This document shows positions 7,090-15,074 of a stretch of 37,809 nucleotides of DNA, piece by piece. Origin of the DNA: Bryobacterales bacterium. GTDB taxonomy: Bacteria > Acidobacteriota > Terriglobia > Bryobacterales > Bryobacteraceae. Numbering within the stretch: position 1 is the first letter of the stretch; every line of letters begins with the position of its first letter. Made by a program: the position numbers and the translations under genes. The DNA lies in contig PMSX01000368.1 in NCBI GenBank assembly GCA_003167495.1, positions 1-37,809 of the forward strand. Direction: 5' to 3'. Under the pieces are notes generated by a model, which did no database searches, was not told where the DNA came from, and saw nothing but the letters and a program-made list of their open reading frames with translations.

Positions 7090-8433
7090 ATGAATCGGCG
7101 TGCTTTTCTAAAGACAGGCGTGGCGGCGGTGTCCGCACCAATGTTTATTCCGGCTTCGGCGCTGGGGCGTGATGGGCATGTTGCGCCGAGCAACCGGATC
7201 ACGATGGGGGTGATCGGGACAGGCAATCAAGGCACGGGAGATATGAAGGGATTTCTGCGCGACGAGCGTGTGCAAATTGTGGCTGTTTGCGACGTGAATA
7301 AAGAAACGCCGGGATATTGGGACGGTGCGATTGCGGGACGCGAGCCGGCGCGGGTTTTGGTGGAGTGGCACTATGCGCGCGACAAGCATGCGGGTACGTA
7401 TCGCGGCTGTACGGCTTATGAAGACTTTCGGGATGTGATCGCGCGCAAGGATGTCGATGCGCTGCTGATTGCGGTGCCGGATCACTGGCACTCGATTCCG
7501 GTTGTGATGGCGGCGCGGGCGGGGAAGGATATCTATGGCGAAAAGCCGCTATCGCTGACGATTGCCGAAGGGCGCGCGATGAGCAACGCGGTGAAGGCAA
7601 ACCAACGCGTGTTCCAGTGCGGTAGCCAGCAGAGGTCGGATGTGCGGTTCCGCAAGGCGTGCGAGATTGTGCGCAATGGACGGATTGGCAAATTGCAGCG
7701 GGTGCTGTGCGGGTTGCCTGGCGGGACGCCGGATTTTGGAAAAGATGGCGACCGGCAAGATCCGGAGCCGGTGCCCGAAGGATTCAATTACGATTTTTGG
7801 TTGGGGCCGGCACCTGAGGCGCCGTACGCGCCAGCGCGTTGCTTTGTGAATTTTCGCTGGATCCTCGATTACTCAGGCGGGCAGATTACGGATTGGGGCG
7901 GGCATCATCCGGATATTGCGCAATGGGGGATGGGGACGGAGATGACGGGGCCGGTTGCGATTAAGAATGGACAGGCCGAGTGGGCGCACGAAAAGTTGTG
8001 GAACACGGCGACCGATTACTATTTCGAAGCGCACTATGAGAGCGGGGTCAACGTGGTTGTGTCGAGCCGGGTGCGTTCGGGCGTGACGTTTGAAGGCAGC
8101 GATGGTTGGGTTTGGGTGAATCGCGGGGCCATTGAGGCGAGTCCGGCAACGTTGCTGGATTATGAGCCGGGACCGAATGAAATCAATCTGTACAAGTCGG
8201 ACAATCACCAGAGGAATTTTATCGACTGCGTGATTTCACGGAGCGAGCCGATTGCGCCGATTGAGCAAGCGCACCGGTCAATTAGCATCGCGCATTTGGG
8301 GAACATTAGTTTGCGTTTGGGGCGGGATTTGCGGTGGGATCCGAAAGAGGAAAAGATTATCGGCGATGACGCGGCGCAGAAGATGTTGTCGCGACCGATG
8401 AGGAAGCCGTGGGGATTGGAGTTGAACTCATAG
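7090..8433 (+). CDS. Gfo/Idh/MocA-family oxidoreductase, Tat-exported
   Basis: This 447-residue protein starts MNRRAFLKTGVAAVSAPMFI, a twin-arginine signal with the RRAFLK motif, so it should be exported folded with its cofactor. The NAD(P)-binding Rossmann domain begins at about residue 38 (ITMGVIGTGNQGTGDMKGF) with VAVCDVNKE after it. The EKPLSLTIAEGRAM motif, near residue 155, carries the family's EKP lysine. The C-terminal GFO_IDH_MocA domain has GGQITDWGGHHPDIAQWGMG. Exported members of this family in Acidobacteria and Planctomycetes usually oxidise sugars or cyclitols, but the substrate here is unknown. ATG 7090 is chosen because the Tat motif starts there. It appears monocistronic. Confidence 0.9.
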   Translation: MNRRAFLKTGVAAVSAPMFIPASALGRDGHVAPSNRITMGVIGTGNQGTGDMKGFLRDERVQIVAVCDVNKETPGYWDGAIAGREPARVLVEWHYARDKHAGTYRGCTAYEDFRDVIARKDVDALLIAVPDHWHSIPVVMAARAGKDIYGEKPLSLTIAEGRAMSNAVKANQRVFQCGSQQRSDVRFRKACEIVRNGRIGKLQRVLCGLPGGTPDFGKDGDRQDPEPVPEGFNYDFWLGPAPEAPYAPARCFVNFRWILDYSGGQITDWGGHHPDIAQWGMGTEMTGPVAIKNGQAEWAHEKLWNTATDYYFEAHYESGVNVVVSSRVRSGVTFEGSDGWVWVNRGAIEASPATLLDYEPGPNEINLYKSDNHQRNFIDCVISRSEPIAPIEQAHRSISIAHLGNISLRLGRDLRWDPKEEKIIGDDAAQKMLSRPMRKPWGLELNS

Positions 8434-8521
8434 GCGTTAAGATAACGCTCATGGCCAAAATGACCCGGCTGGGGAGTTGCTGACGATTGGCAGTTGCGCG
8501 CACAGCCGACTTTACGGACGG

Positions 8522-8653
8522 GTGAATTCTCAAAGTGGATTCCAGATCGCAGGGGACTTCCGTAGCGGGCCGACGAAGCGGACAAGCTTGCCTGAAGAGT
8601 TATGGCGAGCCGCGGCGGAGATCGCAAGACGCCGCGGCATGATATGGTTGTAG
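8522..8653 (+). pseudogene. Possible transposase-accessory (TnpA-like) fragment
   Basis: A short frame encodes 43 residues including SLPEELWRAAAEIARRRGM. This resembles the helix that opens IS66-type accessory proteins and related acidobacterial HTH proteins (..lPe.lW..AvelA...Gv). It stops where those proteins continue into a second helix. No inverted repeats or transposase core are nearby, so I read it as a small relic of a mobile element. Assignment rests on about 18 residues and is weak. Confidence 0.3.
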
Positions 8654-8748
8654 CTCATTTCGAATTGTGTAAGCTTTCCTGTAGCCTTTTCGGCGTCGAC
8701 CGCTGAAATCGCGGCATACGATACCAACAGCGTTTTTTTGGAGAATAC

Positions 8749-9498
8749 ATGATCATTCGTTCTACTTCTATTTTGACTGCGGCGGCGGCGACCTTTTGTT
8801 TGTTCTCGACCGGCGCCTTCGCGACAACGGTTTACCAAACAGGATTTGAAGCGCCGACCATCACCACCGGCTTGCTCAGTGGGCAAGATAATTGGAGCGG
8901 CTCCGGATCAGGGGCGACGACGGTGGTTGAAACGACCGTAGTTCATAGCGGTTCTCAAGCCGTAATAGTTACTCCACAAGCCGGCAATAATTTTGGAGCG
9001 CAGCATGCCGATGCTGCAAGTCTTACGAGCACTTCGATTCTCAGCGTGAGCGATTATGTAAATTTCTCGTCCACTGGTACGGCGACATATTGGACCCCTG
9101 TGGGAACGTTCTATTCGGCCGGCGGGAATATTCTGCTTAATGTAGACACATCTGGGCAAATTGTTCTTTCGATCAACGGAAACAATACGGCAACCGGGGT
9201 TGATGTGAGTACCGGCACTTGGAACCAATTGGGAATGGTTATCAATTACGCAACTGGCACGGTGACCGCGTACGATAACGGAGTCGCAGCTGGGTCCGCA
9301 GCATTCAACGATTCAACCGACCTGAATCTGACCACCTTCCAGTTCTACTCTCAGGCCAATGGGGCCGTTACTCCGCAAGTTGCGTATTTCGACGATGTGT
9401 CAATCAGCACATCCACCGCGACCCCGGAGCCGGCGAGCGTGCTTAGCGCGCTGGCGGGTCTTGCCGCTCTAGGCTTGCTGAGACGCTATCACCGCTAG
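8749..9498 (+). CDS. PEP-CTERM sorting domain protein
   Basis: This 249-residue secreted protein has an N-terminal signal peptide ending near AFA (residue 25). The body is rich in Thr, Ser, Gly and Asn, with a beta-sandwich look resembling LamG/concanavalin-like domains (QTGFEAPT, ..TWNQLGMVINYATGTVTAYD, ..FDDVSIS). The C-terminal sorting signal is TPEPASVLSALAGLAALGLL followed by RRYHR: PEP motif, hydrophobic helix, basic tail. Such proteins are processed by an exosortase and associated with exopolysaccharide. GGAGAA six bases before the ATG supports the start. The lack of cysteines and the low-complexity composition are typical. Its ligand is unknown. Confidence 0.85.
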   Translation: MIIRSTSILTAAAATFCLFSTGAFATTVYQTGFEAPTITTGLLSGQDNWSGSGSGATTVVETTVVHSGSQAVIVTPQAGNNFGAQHADAASLTSTSILSVSDYVNFSSTGTATYWTPVGTFYSAGGNILLNVDTSGQIVLSINGNNTATGVDVSTGTWNQLGMVINYATGTVTAYDNGVAAGSAAFNDSTDLNLTTFQFYSQANGAVTPQVAYFDDVSISTSTATPEPASVLSALAGLAALGLLRRYHR

Positions 9499-10083
9499 CC
9501 TAGCTGAAGTCGCACGACGGTTCGCTGGGGCTCTCTGTGGGATTTGCGCTCAAGGTCGCATTCGCTTTGAAATCAAACCGACGCAAAGATGATGACTTCG
9601 GCTACGATTAGGCGGAACGCGAATTTAGTTCAAGATTACGCCTATGGCGTCTTGCGCTGCGCGCCGCGAACTGTACATCTGCTTTGAGCCACTTGTCCGT
9701 TTTAACGCGCTAGCCGTAGACGTGGGCGAGTCCACCCGTGGCCCGACCGATCACTCCCGTGAAACGGCGCAGGCATCCCCAAACTGGTACCGGATTCGTC
9801 ACGGTACCAGCGGTTGCCCAAACGGCCCTTTGCGTAACATCCCGTCTTCTCCCCGGGGATCCGTATGCCAACGCCCCGAGGTGGGCGGGGAAACTCGATT
9901 TTCGAATCTGGTAACGCACAGGTTGCCGGAAGCTTGCGCTTTGTGGGCGCGCCGTTCTTCGGTTGTCCCTTTTTCGGTCGATACACCGCAGATTGTGATA
10001 TCGTCGAGGGGCTCAACACGGCCACCCGCTCGTGCAACGGCCACAAATCAGCAACATCGCCAACTTAAGGGAGAAGCAACAAA
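9499..10083. other. Intergenic region rich in hairpins, no clear gene
   Basis: Open frames cover 9644-10096 on both strands, but none has family features. Several inverted repeats cluster here. CTGGTACCG (9784-9792) pairs perfectly with CGGTACCAG (9802-9810) around a 9-base loop, CCCCG-aggtggg-CGGGG lies near 9876-9892, and GATT-TTCG-AATC lies near 9897-9908 with a UUCG loop. The stretch ends in the ribosome binding site of the gene at 10084. It may be a structured RNA, a long leader or only GC-rich debris. Confidence 0.35.
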
Positions 10084-10359
10084 ATGCCTAAAGTAATCAT
10101 CACAGTAGAAGTCCAAGACCCGGCGAAGTGGGAAGCTGGATTCCGTTCCCACGGCGAGCTGTTCCGCACCTACAGCGTCAACGCCCCAATTTCTTACACG
10201 ACAGCCGGTAATCTGGCTGTGGTCTGTATGGAAGTGGCCAGCGTCGAAACAATGCAACAACAGATGGCACTGCCTGCGACGGCCGATGCCATGGCTACGG
10301 ATGGCCTGAAACGCGAAACCTTTAAGATGTTTGTGCTGGACAAACAGTTCACGCTGTAG
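10084..10359 (+). CDS. Small conserved hypothetical protein, ferredoxin-like fold likely
   Basis: This protein has 91 residues and opens MPKVIITVEVQDPAKWEAGF, then LAVVCMEVASVETMQQQM and ETFKMFVLDKQFTL. The alternation of strand-like and helix-like segments, with a W following a DPAKW turn, resembles dimeric alpha/beta-barrel proteins such as ABM-like or DUF3764-type small proteins. GGGAG ten bases before the ATG supports the start. No neighbour suggests a pathway, since the following gene is a scrambled pseudogene. The gene is real by its ribosome site and coding character, but its function is unknown. Confidence 0.65.
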   Translation: MPKVIITVEVQDPAKWEAGFRSHGELFRTYSVNAPISYTTAGNLAVVCMEVASVETMQQQMALPATADAMATDGLKRETFKMFVLDKQFTL

Positions 10360-10477
10360 AGCGGGCTCATAGGGGCAGCCTCACGAAACGGATTTTGAAG
10401 TCAGGAACGGAGATCGTTGCACAAAGGACCGTTTCTGAAACGCCCGTTGTGGCGCTTGTGTCTTGGCAGCGCTCGAT

Positions 10478-10563
10478 GGGCCAAGCTGTTCCATCAGGCC
10501 GTGGATATCAGGGAATCCCCACTGCTCTGCTATCTTGCCACCGGTCAACCGAGTGCCAAACAT
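10478..10563 (-). pseudogene. C-terminal fragment of a SnoaL-like ester cyclase
   Basis: On the reverse strand the residues FGTRLTGGKIAEQW and then GFPDIHGLMEQLGP match the conserved C-terminus of SnoaL-like polyketide cyclases (..f.dGKIvEhW...D.lgLmqQLG). Nothing upstream continues the domain; instead the frame is joined to an inverted piece of an O-methyltransferase. It is part of a small rearranged block at about 10430-10705. Confidence 0.5.
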
Positions 10564-10705
10564 CTTTGCCCTGGTAGGCGTCATCCCATGCCACCTTGCC
10601 CGTCCGAAACGAGTACGGCAAATTGTGCCACGCCGGCACGCGCTCCATTCCCATCTCCGCCAGGATCGCCGACCCAAACGAATTCGGGACATCGGAACGC
10701 AACAA
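10556..10705 (-). pseudogene. Inverted middle segment of an O-methyltransferase
   Basis: Read on the reverse strand, this stretch encodes LLRSDVPNSFGSAILAEMG followed by AWHNLPYSFRTGKVAWDDAY and QGKDVW. This is the inter-domain region of family-2 O-methyltransferases (PF00891), consensus lLRsDvPgS... WG.LlhSvrTG.paFd. In an intact gene it lies just before the Rossmann domain, which here sits on the opposite strand starting at 10706. The junction falls at 10705/10706 within a base or two. It therefore appears to have been inverted in place. Confidence 0.65.
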
Positions 10706-11356
10706 CTGACAGCGGCGATCTCGAAAGCGTTCGATTTTTCGGCGTATCGCACGATTGTGGATGTGGGTGGAGGGCAAGGCCAGTTCTTAGCGGGGTTGCT
10801 CGAGAAGTTTCCGAGTTATGAGGGGATTTTGTTAGATCAGCCGCAGGTGGTGGCAGGTGCACCCGATGTGCCGCGGTTGCAGAAGGTGGGCGGAAACTTT
10901 TTTGAAGAAGTGCCGGCGGGCGGCGACTTGTACACCCTGAAGTTGGTCATTCACGATTGGGATGTGCCGAAAGCTGTTGCCATTCTGGGGAATGTGCGGA
11001 AGGCGATGAAGCCGGCCGCGAAATTGATGCTGATCGAGGGGCTGCAGAAAGGACCGGAGCCTGATTTTGCGAAGTGGATGGACATCATGATGATGGCCGT
11101 GACGGGCGGGGAAGAGCGGGACGAGGCGGAGTATCGGGAGCATCTTGACCAAGCCGGTTTTGTGTTGGAGCGGGCGATTGCTACAGAGGCATTTCCCTGG
11201 CTGCACAAAGCTAGAGACCAGAGCTGGCCCGGTTGGAGAGAACTAACCGCACAAGTCCCAAAACTTTGCGGGCAGTTGGCCAAGAGGTTTACTGCATTTC
11301 GAGCTCTCATCCTATTTGGTGACCCCTTCGTTCCCGAACATCACATGTTCATATAG
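10706..11356 (+). pseudogene. O-methyltransferase catalytic domain, 5' end lost by inversion
   Basis: The plus-strand frame contains a complete SAM-binding Rossmann domain: FSAYRTIVDVGGGQGQFLAG (motif I), GILLDQPQVVAGA, LYTLKLVIHDWDVPKAVAIL, KLMLIEGL and EYREHLDQAGFVLERA. These are the C-terminal hallmarks of PF00891 methyltransferases, where His and Asp of the HDW motif are catalytic. The dimerisation domain that should precede it is missing, and the open frame upstream to 10463 is only the antisense of an inverted segment. After EAFPWL the C-terminus diverges from the family ending. The gene has almost certainly lost function; a shortened protein from an internal start is possible but unsupported. 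Confidence 0.7.
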
Positions 11357-11459
11357 ACGCGCCACTCGCGGAAGTGGGCTCAAGCGGTCGTGAAACCTTT
11401 TCGGAAGCTTGGAGCGGCAACAGGCTATTTTAACGCTATGGGGGTTGAACTAGCTGGAG

Positions 11460-12503
11460 CTAAGTTAGATCGATGATCACTTTGACGTCCCCGGGGAGGC
11501 GTTGGAAGGCGGCGCGCCAGTTGGCGATGGGCTCCCGGCGGGTGATGAGTTCGTGAAGCCAGGCGCGGTCGGCGCGGCGGAGGGCGTCGGCGGCTTGTTC
11601 GTAGTGGCGGCGGTTGGCGTTGACCACGCCGAAGGCGACGGTGTTTCCAAGTACCATGCCGCGGTTCAGCTGGCTCACGTTTAACAACGTATCTTGGAGA
11701 TGGGCGGAGGAGCCAACCATACAACAGATGCCGTCGTTGGCAAGAGCGATGAGGCTGTCGCGCATGACGCTGGCTGCGCCGGTACACTCGATGACCACGT
11801 CTGGCCGTAAGCGTGATTGCTGGATGCTGCCGGTATAGTATTTGGCGCCGAGGGCTTCGACGAGACGAGGTTTAGGGCCGTCGGTGACTTGATCGAGAAC
11901 GTGAACCGCGAGGCCGCGCTGGCGGCCCATGAGAGCGGCGAGCAAGCCGATGGGACCGGCTCCGGTGACGAGTAAAGATTGCGGACGCCAATAGGCGCGT
12001 TTGCCGATGTGTTCGATGTGTTCCCAGGCTTTAGCGAGCACGCTGGCCGGTTCCACGAGGATGGCGACGTCGCGGAAGGCGGGTTCCACTTTGATGGCAT
12101 ATTCGGGTTCGATACGCCAGCGTTCGGCGCCGAAACCATGTTTCTCTTTAATGCCACGTTCGGTGTAGCGGCCGTTGCGGCACATGTCCCATTCGCCGAC
12201 GGCGCAAGCGATGCAGGGTTCGGGGTCGGGACGGCGAACGATGCCGATGACCCAGTCGCCTCTGGCGAAATCGCTTTCCGCCGGTGATTCCTCGACTTCG
12301 CCAAGGGATTCGTGACCGAGGATGAGATACGGGGAGTGGTCCGGCGTCGAGCCGTAGTGGCCAGCGATGATTTCAAAATCGGTGCCGCAGACGCCCAATT
12401 GTCGGGCGCGTACGAGGATGCTGCCTTCAGCAGGCAAGGGATCGGGGACTTCGGTTAGGGCTACTGAGTTGACTTGGCCGGGAATGATGGTAATGGCTTG
12501 CAC
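11460..12503 (-). CDS. Glucose 1-dehydrogenase-like zinc-dependent alcohol dehydrogenase
   Basis: This is a medium-chain dehydrogenase of 347 residues resembling archaeal-type glucose dehydrogenase. The GroES-like N-terminal domain has the catalytic zinc site (LGVCGTDFEIIAGHYG, ILGHESLGEV) and a structural cysteine cluster (CIACAVGEWDMC). The Rossmann domain near residue 185 has LLVTGAGPIGLLAALMG. The C-terminal part (GNTVAFGVVNANRRHYEQA) fits the Glu_dehyd_C type. It would oxidise glucose or a related aldose to the lactone with NAD(P). The GTG start at 12503 aligns with the family N-terminus (QAITIIPG); the open frame extends far upstream but reads antisense to tdh. It is divergent from tdh across 171 bases. 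Confidence 0.82.
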   Translation of the reverse strand: MQAITIIPGQVNSVALTEVPDPLPAEGSILVRARQLGVCGTDFEIIAGHYGSTPDHSPYLILGHESLGEVEESPAESDFARGDWVIGIVRRPDPEPCIACAVGEWDMCRNGRYTERGIKEKHGFGAERWRIEPEYAIKVEPAFRDVAILVEPASVLAKAWEHIEHIGKRAYWRPQSLLVTGAGPIGLLAALMGRQRGLAVHVLDQVTDGPKPRLVEALGAKYYTGSIQQSRLRPDVVIECTGAASVMRDSLIALANDGICCMVGSSAHLQDTLLNVSQLNRGMVLGNTVAFGVVNANRRHYEQAADALRRADRAWLHELITRREPIANWRAAFQRLPGDVKVIIDLT

Positions 12504-12550
12504 GGGAGTGAGGTCTCGCTCCCTAAATGGTAAACGGGGTAGGTGAAAAG

Positions 12551-12566
12551 TATTGTGAAAGCGCAC
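12551..12566 (+). repeat. 16-base direct repeat, copy 1
   Basis: TATTGTGAAAGCGCAC is repeated exactly at 12683-12698. This copy overlaps the palindrome at 12555-12577. A TGTGAAAGC core occurs three times in the region (12554, 12674 and 12686). Confidence 0.6.
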
Positions 12567-12577
12567 TTGCGTTTCAC
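12555..12577. promoter_or_regulatory. Operator-like palindrome between the divergent dehydrogenase genes
   Basis: GTGAAAGCGCA pairs with TGCGTTTCAC across two bases, a near-perfect inverted repeat with one bulged base. It lies 52-74 bases upstream of the glucose dehydrogenase start and about 100 bases upstream of tdh, a natural place for one regulator to act on both genes. Confidence 0.5.
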
Positions 12578-12674
12578 TCCCTGGCGGTCGTGGCTCGGCT
12601 AGATGCAATACGTTGTAGCTGGGTATTTTCGTTATTAGTGGTAGCCGGGTCGTGAGCGTTCTACCATACGTAGT

Positions 12675-13703
12675 GTGAAAGCTATTGTGAAAGCGCACAG
12701 CGCGCCTGGACTCACGCTGATGGATGTGCCTGAACCGTCTATTGGCATCAACGATGTACTGATTCGTGTAACGCACACCGGTATCTGCGGAACGGATCTG
12801 CACATCTACGAATGGGATGAGTGGGCGCGCGCCACGATTCCGGTGCCGATGGCGGTGGGGCATGAATTTGTGGGCGAGATTGTGGAGGTGGGTTCGAACG
12901 TCAACGATTTTCATCCCGGCGAAGTGGTAAGCGGCGAGGGGCATGTGGTGTGCGGGCGTTGCCGTAACTGCCTGGCGGGACGGCGGCATTTGTGCGCGCA
13001 CACACAGGGGGTTGGGGTCAACCGTCCAGGGGCGTTTGCGGAGTACATTGCGTTGCCGATGAGCAACATCTGGCGGCACGAGCCTACGGTGAACCGGGAG
13101 ATTGCCGCGATTTTCGATCCGTTCGGCAATGCGGTACACACGGCGCTTTCGTTTCCCACTTTGGGCGAGGACGTTTTGATTACCGGGGCTGGGCCGATTG
13201 GATTGATGGCGATTCCGGTTGTGAAGCACGCGGGCGCGCGTTTTGTGCTGGTGACGGATCTGAATCCTTACCGGCTGGACCTGGCGCGCAAGATGGGGGC
13301 GACGCTGGCGGTGGATCCGCGGGAGACTTCGGTTGCGCAAGCCCAGAAGCAACTTGGGATGAGCGAAGGGTTCGACATTGGGTTGGAGATGTCGGGCAGT
13401 CCGGCGGCGTTTCGCGAGATGCTGGGCAATATGAGTCACGGCGCGAAAATTGCGATGCTGGGGATACCGTCGAAGGAGATGTCTATCGATTGGAGGCAGG
13501 TGATCTTCAACATGCTGACCATCAAGGGGATCTACGGGCGCGAAATGTACGAGACCTGGTACAAGATGACGGTGATGTTGGAATCGGGGCTGGATATTTC
13601 GCCGGTCATCACGCACCGCTTTGCTTATACCGATTTTGAAAAGGGGTTTGAAGTGATGCGGTCGGGCAACTCGGGAAAAGTGATTCTGAGTTGGCGGACA
13701 TGA
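12675..13703 (+). CDS. tdh: L-threonine 3-dehydrogenase
   Basis: This 342-residue zinc enzyme oxidises L-threonine to 2-amino-3-ketobutyrate with NAD. It matches the E. coli Tdh pattern closely throughout: TGICGTDLHIYEWDEWARAT (catalytic Cys), VGHEFVGEIVEVG, the four-cysteine structural zinc loop VVCGRCRNCLAGRRHLC, IFDPFGNAVHTALSF, VLITGAGPIGLMA and KGIYGREMYETWYKM. The GTG start gives MKAIVKAH. No Shine-Dalgarno site precedes it, and TACCAT at 12662 could be the -10 of a leaderless message. Its stop overlaps the ATG of the serine dehydratase (ATGA), and kbl follows, so substrate handover is built into the operon. Confidence 0.95.
   Translation: MKAIVKAHSAPGLTLMDVPEPSIGINDVLIRVTHTGICGTDLHIYEWDEWARATIPVPMAVGHEFVGEIVEVGSNVNDFHPGEVVSGEGHVVCGRCRNCLAGRRHLCAHTQGVGVNRPGAFAEYIALPMSNIWRHEPTVNREIAAIFDPFGNAVHTALSFPTLGEDVLITGAGPIGLMAIPVVKHAGARFVLVTDLNPYRLDLARKMGATLAVDPRETSVAQAQKQLGMSEGFDIGLEMSGSPAAFREMLGNMSHGAKIAMLGIPSKEMSIDWRQVIFNMLTIKGIYGREMYETWYKMTVMLESGLDISPVITHRFAYTDFEKGFEVMRSGNSGKVILSWRT
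12683..12698 (+). repeat. 16-base direct repeat, copy 2
   Basis: This is an exact copy of 12551-12566, placed inside codons 3-8 of tdh. A regulator binding here would sit on the translation start of the operon. Confidence 0.6.
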
Positions 13704-15070
13704 AAACGAGTGTTTTCGATCTGTTCAAGGTTGGCATTGGGCCATCGAGTTCGCACACGATGGGTCCGATGCGGGCGGCGCGGCAGTTTGCGGTGCAGTT
13801 GGAACAGGATCAGCTGCTGGGAATAACGGAACGGATCAAGACCGAGCTGTTTGGATCGCTGGCACTGACAGGTCTGGGACATGCGACGGACCGGGCGATT
13901 TTGCTGGGGTTGGCGGGTGAGGAGCCGGAGCGAGTCGATCCGGCGGCGATTGAGCAGATTGTTTTGAAGATTCGCGCGGATGAGAGTCTGGTGGTTTTGG
14001 GAAGGCAGCGGGTGCGGTTTGTGGAAGTACAGGACCTGTTGTTTCTCAACGATGAGACGCTGCCGGGGCATCCCAATGCGATGCGCTTTACGGCGTTCGA
14101 GCGGGCTGGACGGATTCTGCAGAGTGCCGTTTACTATTCAATTGGCGGCGGATTTATTGTGCGGGAGGGCGCTCGGCCAACGACGGATGGACCTGCTGTG
14201 CTGCCGGTTCCGAATCCGTTCTCGAACGCCGCTGAATTACTGGAATTGGCGAACACTCGCGCGGTGCCGATTTGGCGGATCATTCTGGAAAACGAATGCG
14301 CCTTGCGGCCGGAGCGGGAAGTACGGGAACGGCTGCTGGCGATTTGGGCGGTAATGAATGCATGTATCGAACGCGGTTTGACGACGGAGGGGATCTTGCC
14401 GGGCGGATTGAAGGTTCGGCGGCGCGCGCCGCGGCTTCTGGCGAAGATTCAAGCGCGGCACGGACAGCCGGACCCGTTGGTGGCGATGGATTGGGTGAAC
14501 GTGTTTGCGATGGCGGTGAATGAGGAGAATGCGGCGGGTGGCCGAGTGGTGACGGCTCCCACGAACGGCGCGGCGGGCTTAGTGCCGGCGGTGGGGCGGT
14601 ACTATCGCCAGTTTATTCCAGATTCTTCCGAGGAAGGGTTGCTGCGGTACCTGTTGACGGCCGGGGCGATTGGCATCCTATATAAGGAGAACGCGTCGAT
14701 TTCAGGAGCGGAAGTGGGTTGCCAGGGGGAAGTAGGCGTGGCGTGTTCGATGGCGGCGGGTGGGCTGGCTGGGGCGCTTGGGGCGTCGAACGAAGAAGTG
14801 GAGCATGCGGCGGAGATCGGGATGGAGCATCACTTAGGGATGACATGCGATCCGATCGGGGGCCTGGTGCAGATTCCTTGTATTGAACGGAATGCCATTG
14901 GGGCGGTGAAAGCGATCAACGCCTGCCGTATGGCGATGCAGGAGAGCGGCGACCATAAGGTGTCGCTGGATCAAGTGATTCGAACAATGTTTCAAACCGG
15001 GCTGGATATGCAGTCGAGATATAAAGAGACTGCGCTCGCCGGATTAGCGGTGAATGTAAAGGATTGCTAA
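13700..15070 (+). CDS. sdaA: L-serine ammonia-lyase (single-chain, iron-sulfur)
   Basis: This 456-residue enzyme deaminates L-serine to pyruvate and ammonia. The N-terminal beta domain starts FDLFKVGIGPSSSHTMGP, the diagnostic motif. The C-terminal alpha domain carries the [4Fe-4S] cysteines expected in the family: GCQGEVGVACSMAAGG near residues 340-348 and TCDPIGGLVQIPC near 383-395, plus the catalytic-site segment NEENAAGGRVVTAPTNGAAG. Its length fits the one-chain SdaA/SdaB type. ATG 13700 is chosen because it overlaps the tdh stop; the frame could open nine bases earlier at TTG. It sits between tdh and kbl, where serine formed from glycine could be drained to pyruvate. Confidence 0.95.
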   Translation: MKTSVFDLFKVGIGPSSSHTMGPMRAARQFAVQLEQDQLLGITERIKTELFGSLALTGLGHATDRAILLGLAGEEPERVDPAAIEQIVLKIRADESLVVLGRQRVRFVEVQDLLFLNDETLPGHPNAMRFTAFERAGRILQSAVYYSIGGGFIVREGARPTTDGPAVLPVPNPFSNAAELLELANTRAVPIWRIILENECALRPEREVRERLLAIWAVMNACIERGLTTEGILPGGLKVRRRAPRLLAKIQARHGQPDPLVAMDWVNVFAMAVNEENAAGGRVVTAPTNGAAGLVPAVGRYYRQFIPDSSEEGLLRYLLTAGAIGILYKENASISGAEVGCQGEVGVACSMAAGGLAGALGASNEEVEHAAEIGMEHHLGMTCDPIGGLVQIPCIERNAIGAVKAINACRMAMQESGDHKVSLDQVIRTMFQTGLDMQSRYKETALAGLAVNVKDC

Positions 15071-15074
15071 AGCT

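Noticed and set aside
9644..10096. 150-residue plus-strand frame before the small gene at 10084
   Set aside because: No family features, no ribosome site, and a comparable frame on the other strand; its end overlaps the well-supported start at 10084.
10463..10705. N-terminal 81 residues of a 297-residue plus-strand frame in front of the methyltransferase domain
   Set aside because: They are antisense to recognisable methyltransferase and SnoaL sequence on the minus strand, so they are not a true protein N-terminus.
12504..13616. Upstream extension of the glucose dehydrogenase frame to 718 residues
   Set aside because: The extra part is Arg/His-rich antisense of tdh; the family N-terminus starts at GTG 12503.
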